The notes under the pieces are model-generated. The model saw only the letters and a list, made by a program, of their open reading frames with translations. It made no database searches and was not told the origin of the DNA. From Galactobacter sp. (GTDB lineage Bacteria; Actinomycetota; Actinomycetes; Actinomycetales; Micrococcaceae): a stretch of 8,504 bases of DNA. Position 1 is the stretch's first letter, and each line of letters starts with the position of its first letter. Shown one piece after another: positions 5,392 to 8,504 of the stretch. Both the position numbers and the translations under genes were made by a program. The DNA lies in the NCBI GenBank assembly GCA_022712075.1, contig JALAHE010000295.1, positions 1-8,504 on the forward strand, written 5' to 3'.

Positions 5392-6474
5392 TCAGGCCTC
5401 GGACTTCAGCAGGTCAAGCACGCGGGGCTTGACCTCGGTGCCGAGCAGCTCGATGCTGCGGAGGTTGTCGGCGTGCGGCAGGGAGCCGTGGGAGTACTTC
5501 ACGTCCAGGCGGTTCAGGCCCAGCCCGCCGGCGATGCGCGCGAGCTTGGCGGCCACCGTCTCGGGGGAGCCAACGGCCAGGTTGCCGTCCTCCTCCGCAG
5601 CGGCCATGAACTGGCCCTTGGTGTAGGGCGGCCAGCCGCGGTCGGCGCCGATGCGATCCATCGAGGCCTGATAGTGCGGCCACAGGGTCGTGAGCGCCTC
5701 GCGGTCGGTCTCGGCGACGAAGCCGTGGACGTGGGCGCCGATGGGCTGCTCGGTCCCGCCCAGCTCGCCGATGGCGCGGCGGTAGAGGTTGGCGAGCGGC
5801 TTAAAGGAGAGCGGGTCGCCGCCGATGATCGCGAGGAACAGCGGCAGGTTGTGGCGCGCGGCGCGGATGACCGACTGCGGCGAGCCGCCCACGCCCACCC
5901 ACGTGAAGAGGCGGCCGTCGTCTTCGATCTCCGGGTAGGCCTTGGCGTTCGTGAGCGCCGGGCGCAGCTTGCCCTCCCACGTCACCGGCTCGTTCTTCAG
6001 CAGCTGCGCCAGGAGGTCGAGCTTTTCCTCGAAGAGCTCCTCGTAGTTGCGCAGGTCAAGGCCGAAGAGCGGGAAGGACTCGATGAAGGAGCCGCGGCCG
6101 GCGATGATCTCGGCCCGGCGATTCGAGAGGGCGTCCACCGTGGCGAAGCGCTCCATGACGCGCACCGGGTCGTCGGAGCTCAGCACGGTCACGGCGGAGC
6201 CGAGGCGGATGCGCTCGGTGGCCTGGGCCACGGCGGCGAGCACGACCTCGGGGGAGGTGACGGAGTAATCGGGGCGGTGATGCTCGCCCACGCCGAAGAA
6301 GTCGAGGCCTGCCGCCTCGGCCGCGATGCCCTCGGCGACCACGTCGCGGACCACCTGGGCGTGCGAGCTCACGCCTCCGCCGGGGGCCTCGGTGATGTCA
6401 CCGAAGGTCTCGACGCCGATCTGCAGCTCGCTCTGGGCGGTGGGGGCCTCGACGATGCCGGTGGGGGTGCTCAT
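5392..6474 (-). CDS. LLM class (luciferase-like) flavin-dependent oxidoreductase
   Basis: A 360-aa protein of the bacterial-luciferase-like TIM-barrel superfamily, which uses reduced flavin (usually FMN, sometimes F420) to oxidise or reduce small organic molecules in the cytoplasm. FFGVGEHHRPDY (59-70), RIRLGSAVTVLSSDDPVRVMERFATVDALSNRRAEIIAGRGSF in the 88-130 region and the FPLFG that follows closely resemble the subfamily typified by the structure 2I7G; the length also fits. The C-terminal VGSPETVAAKLARI (301-314) is the usual phosphate-binding segment of LLM proteins. The natural substrate of this subfamily is not known to me, and nothing in the neighbourhood reveals it. The ATG at 6474 is preceded by AGGAG four bases upstream. 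The gene is monocistronic, divergent from the exporter gene and convergent with tRNA-Val. Confidence 0.9.
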   Translation of the reverse strand: MSTPTGIVEAPTAQSELQIGVETFGDITEAPGGGVSSHAQVVRDVVAEGIAAEAAGLDFFGVGEHHRPDYSVTSPEVVLAAVAQATERIRLGSAVTVLSSDDPVRVMERFATVDALSNRRAEIIAGRGSFIESFPLFGLDLRNYEELFEEKLDLLAQLLKNEPVTWEGKLRPALTNAKAYPEIEDDGRLFTWVGVGGSPQSVIRAARHNLPLFLAIIGGDPLSFKPLANLYRRAIGELGGTEQPIGAHVHGFVAETDREALTTLWPHYQASMDRIGADRGWPPYTKGQFMAAAEEDGNLAVGSPETVAAKLARIAGGLGLNRLDVKYSHGSLPHADNLRSIELLGTEVKPRVLDLLKSEA

Positions 6475-6512
6475 GTCTCTCCTGACCGTTCAGCCGCGAT
6501 CCGGCGAACTCT

Positions 6513-6545
6513 TTGACGTGTCAACTATATCCGATGCCTGGGCAT
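6513..6545. promoter_or_regulatory. Promoter/operator candidate of the LLM oxidoreductase gene
   Basis: The palindrome TTGAC-GT-GTCAA (6513-6524) is followed by a second, ATGCC-TG-GGCAT (6534-6545). On the minus strand TATAGT (6529 to 6524, five of six matches to TATAAT) could be the -10 box, giving a leader of about 40 bases; it overlaps the first palindrome by one base. Alternatively TTGACA (6524 to 6519) is a perfect -35 box, but no good -10 follows it. A repressor bound here would block initiation; which regulator is unknown. Confidence 0.45.
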
Positions 6546-6668
6546 TCCCGATCGCCCCGTGGCCAACTTCTCATGCCAGTTCACACCGCGTCCCTGGGCC
6601 GTGGCCAGCGCCCGCTCGTAGAGTGGGAAACACAGCCGTCCACCGTTGCCTCAGGAGGAATCACGGGC

Positions 6669-8447
6669 GTGAAGAAGCCGAGCCCTCAGCGCCGGCCAGG
6701 GGAGGACACCGCGGCACACCTCGCGGTGCCGCTACCCGCCGTCCCACCCTCGGCCGCGGGGGCCCTGCGCCCCGAGCCGCAGGCCCCGAGCGAGGCCGTC
6801 CCCACTCCTCGGGTCTCGCTGCTGCGCCAGGTCACCGCGAGCCAGCTGGCCGCCGACGGCACCAGGGTGCCGACCGGCGCCCAAGCCTCCGCCGCGTCGT
6901 CGTCCTCCACCCCGACGCCGGGCGCGTCAACGGCCGTCCCCTCGCCCCAGGCGCCGCCCACGGGAGGTGAGCCCTCGGTTTCCACCTCGCCGTACGTGCT
7001 TCAGCAGGGAGCGAGCACCACGTCGGTGCCCCAGCAGGCGCACCCGCAGGCGCGGCGGCTCCTGCGCCGCTTCATCGAGGACCAGGCACCGCCCACCACG
7101 ACCTTCAACATCGTTGACCGGCTCGTTGGCTCGCCGTACGCCAACCCCACCGTGGCCCCGACGCCGGAGAGCGTCGAGGAGCTCGCGCGCCCCGTGCTGC
7201 TCTTTGCCCTGGACCTGGCCGAGGCCATGTTCCGCTGGGGCGCCGGTGCCCTGGACGTGGAGACGAGCGTCATCGCGGTCACGGCCTCGCTCGGCCTGCG
7301 CCACGTGGACGTGGACATCACCAATCAGTCGGTCCACCTGAACCACGCCCCGCCAGAGGGGCTGCCCGTCTCGATGCTGCGCGTCGTGCGCTCCTCGAGC
7401 GACAACTACGCCGGGCTCACGCTCGTCCACCAGCTCGTCGCCGACATCACGGCCGGGCGGGTGGGCCTCGAGTTCGCCAGGAACCGCCTGCGCTCCATCC
7501 GGCGCCGGCACAAGCCGTACTCCAAGCCGATCGTGCTGGCCGCGGGGGCGCTCTTTGCCGGATTCTTTGTGCTCGTCATCGGCGGAAGCGTCAACGGCGC
7601 GCTCGCCGCGACGGGCTCCTCGTTGCTCGTGACGCTCGTGACGAGGCTCGGCTCGCGCTGGAACGTCCCGTCCTTCTTCTCCGTGGCGGCCGGCATGTTC
7701 GTGGCCACCGTGGTGGCGTTTGTGCTCTTCCAGCTCGAGTGGCTCAGTCACCCCGAACTGGTCGTGGCCGGCGGCATGATGCTGTTGCTGCCGAGCGGCC
7801 GCTTCGTCTCCGCGGTGCAGGACGGCATCTACGGCTTCCCCGTCACGGCGGTGGGACGGCTCTTCTCGGCGCTGCTGACCTACGCCTCGATCATCTCCGG
7901 CATCCTCGTGGGCGTCGCGGCGTGGAGGGCCTTCTCGACGCGCGACCTGGACCTCGCCGCCGCCCCCGAGTCGCCCTCGCTCCCGCTGCCGATCCTGTGC
8001 CTGCTCGTGGCAGGGGCCGTGGTCTGCGGTGCCGTGGTGCAGCAGGTGGCGCTGCGCCACCTGTGGATCATCGCCGCGATCTCGGTGGCCGGCTACCTGG
8101 TGCTGCGCCTCTTCACGGACGCTGTGTGGCACAGCCCCCGCCTGGCCCCGGCGATCGCGGCCGTGGTGATCGGCCTGCTGGCGCGCTGGATCGGCCTGCG
8201 GATCGGCACCACGCCGCTCGTCCTGGCGGTCCCGGCGATCGTCATCCTGCTGCCCGGCCTCTCGATCTTCCGCGCCATGTACCGCATGGCGGACGACAAC
8301 GAGATCAGCGCGGGCCTCGTGGGAATGTTCAACGCCTTCGCCGTGATCATGGGCATCGCCGCCGGCGTGGCGCTGGGCGACACCCTCGCCCGCCCGTTCA
8401 CGAAGGACTGGAACGCGCGCGCCCGCAAGCGGATCCGCCGGCGCTAG
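6669..8447 (+). CDS. thrE: Threonine/serine exporter family protein (ThrE-like)
   Basis: A 592-aa membrane protein of the ThrE family, which exports threonine and serine using the proton motive force. Residues 1-165 are hydrophilic and rich in Pro, Ser, Ala and Gln. A conserved cytoplasmic domain follows (about 170-280, including ALDLAEAMFRWGAGALDVETSVIAVTASLGL), and then about ten hydrophobic segments, near 287-306, 310-325, 335-354, 362-377, 398-417, 438-457, 463-481, 491-511, 514-534 and 547-570. Ten helices and the LLPGLSIFRAMY motif (527-538) match the family; the Corynebacterium protein is shorter (489 aa), the excess being mainly the N-terminus. The tail is strongly basic (KRIRRR). The GTG start is chosen because AGGAGG (6653-6658) lies ten bases upstream; in-frame ATGs further upstream lack such a site. 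TAGAGT at 6619-6624 could be a -10 box. The gene stands alone and ends in a strong terminator. Confidence 0.85.
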   Translation: MKKPSPQRRPGEDTAAHLAVPLPAVPPSAAGALRPEPQAPSEAVPTPRVSLLRQVTASQLAADGTRVPTGAQASAASSSSTPTPGASTAVPSPQAPPTGGEPSVSTSPYVLQQGASTTSVPQQAHPQARRLLRRFIEDQAPPTTTFNIVDRLVGSPYANPTVAPTPESVEELARPVLLFALDLAEAMFRWGAGALDVETSVIAVTASLGLRHVDVDITNQSVHLNHAPPEGLPVSMLRVVRSSSDNYAGLTLVHQLVADITAGRVGLEFARNRLRSIRRRHKPYSKPIVLAAGALFAGFFVLVIGGSVNGALAATGSSLLVTLVTRLGSRWNVPSFFSVAAGMFVATVVAFVLFQLEWLSHPELVVAGGMMLLLPSGRFVSAVQDGIYGFPVTAVGRLFSALLTYASIISGILVGVAAWRAFSTRDLDLAAAPESPSLPLPILCLLVAGAVVCGAVVQQVALRHLWIIAAISVAGYLVLRLFTDAVWHSPRLAPAIAAVVIGLLARWIGLRIGTTPLVLAVPAIVILLPGLSIFRAMYRMADDNEISAGLVGMFNAFAVIMGIAAGVALGDTLARPFTKDWNARARKRIRRR

Positions 8448-8463
8448 CGCGCCTCGCGGGACT

Positions 8464-8493
8464 CGGGGGCCCGGCCGGTTGGCCGGGCCCCCG
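8464..8493 (+). terminator. Intrinsic-type terminator after the exporter gene
   Basis: A perfect 13-bp GC-only stem (8464-8476 with 8481-8493) with a GGTT loop lies 16 bases after the stop. It is followed by CGTCT, with no long U-run, as is usual in high-GC actinobacteria. Confidence 0.8.
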
Positions 8494-8504
8494 GCGTCTA
8501 GAAC

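Noticed and set aside
5359..6516. Plus-strand open frame (385 aa) opposite the LLM oxidoreductase gene
   Set aside because: Antisense shadow with no recognisable domain; the minus strand encodes a textbook LLM protein.
6927..8132. Minus-strand open frame (401 aa) opposite the exporter gene
   Set aside because: His/Arg/Gly-rich composition typical of antisense frames, and the plus strand has clear membrane helices and ThrE motifs.

Overview
This window is a stretch of ordinary chromosome from a very GC-rich actinobacterium. GTG starts, Streptomyces/Arthrobacter-like protein sequences and the gene content suggest a member of the Micrococcales, possibly the Micrococcaceae; the genus cannot be fixed from the sequence alone. 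There is no phage, insertion sequence, CRISPR array or other obviously mobile element.

Layout. (1) 1-165 is a non-coding, extremely C-rich tract. (2) 166-1712, minus strand, is a two-gene operon: a TetR-family repressor followed, with an ATGA overlap, by an atypical 3-hydroxyacyl-CoA dehydrogenase. Two copies of the palindrome TGAGTNNACTCA lie just upstream of the repressor and are its likely operator. (3) 1848-4992, plus strand and divergent from the repressor, is a complete osmoprotectant-type (OpuC/ProU/OsmF-like) ABC importer in the order ATPase, permease, permease, lipoprotein binding protein. The binding protein has its own promoter candidate, and a hairpin follows the operon. (4) 5095-5168 is tRNA-Val(CAC) with a promoter candidate. 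(5) 5169-5391, between the tRNA and a convergent gene, holds three successive long inverted repeats, the middle one with 27-nt arms. (6) 5392-6474, minus strand, encodes a luciferase-like (LLM) flavin-dependent oxidoreductase. (7) 6669-8447, plus strand, encodes a ThrE-type threonine/serine exporter with an unusually long Pro/Ser/Ala-rich N-terminus, followed by a strong terminator.

How the genes work together. The repressor probably controls itself and the dehydrogenase as one translationally coupled unit, and may also influence the divergent importer, whose start is 72 bp beyond the operator. The four importer genes form a self-sufficient uptake system for a small, probably quaternary-amine-like solute; the exact substrate cannot be read from sequence. 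The LLM oxidoreductase and the exporter are divergent, and no shared pathway is evident.

I see no convincing undescribed multi-gene system. The points most worth a second look are the tandem TetR operator, the diverged substrate loop of the dehydrogenase, the cluster of three inverted repeats beside the tRNA, the possible Tat-dependent lipoprotein signal on the binding protein, and the long exporter N-terminus.
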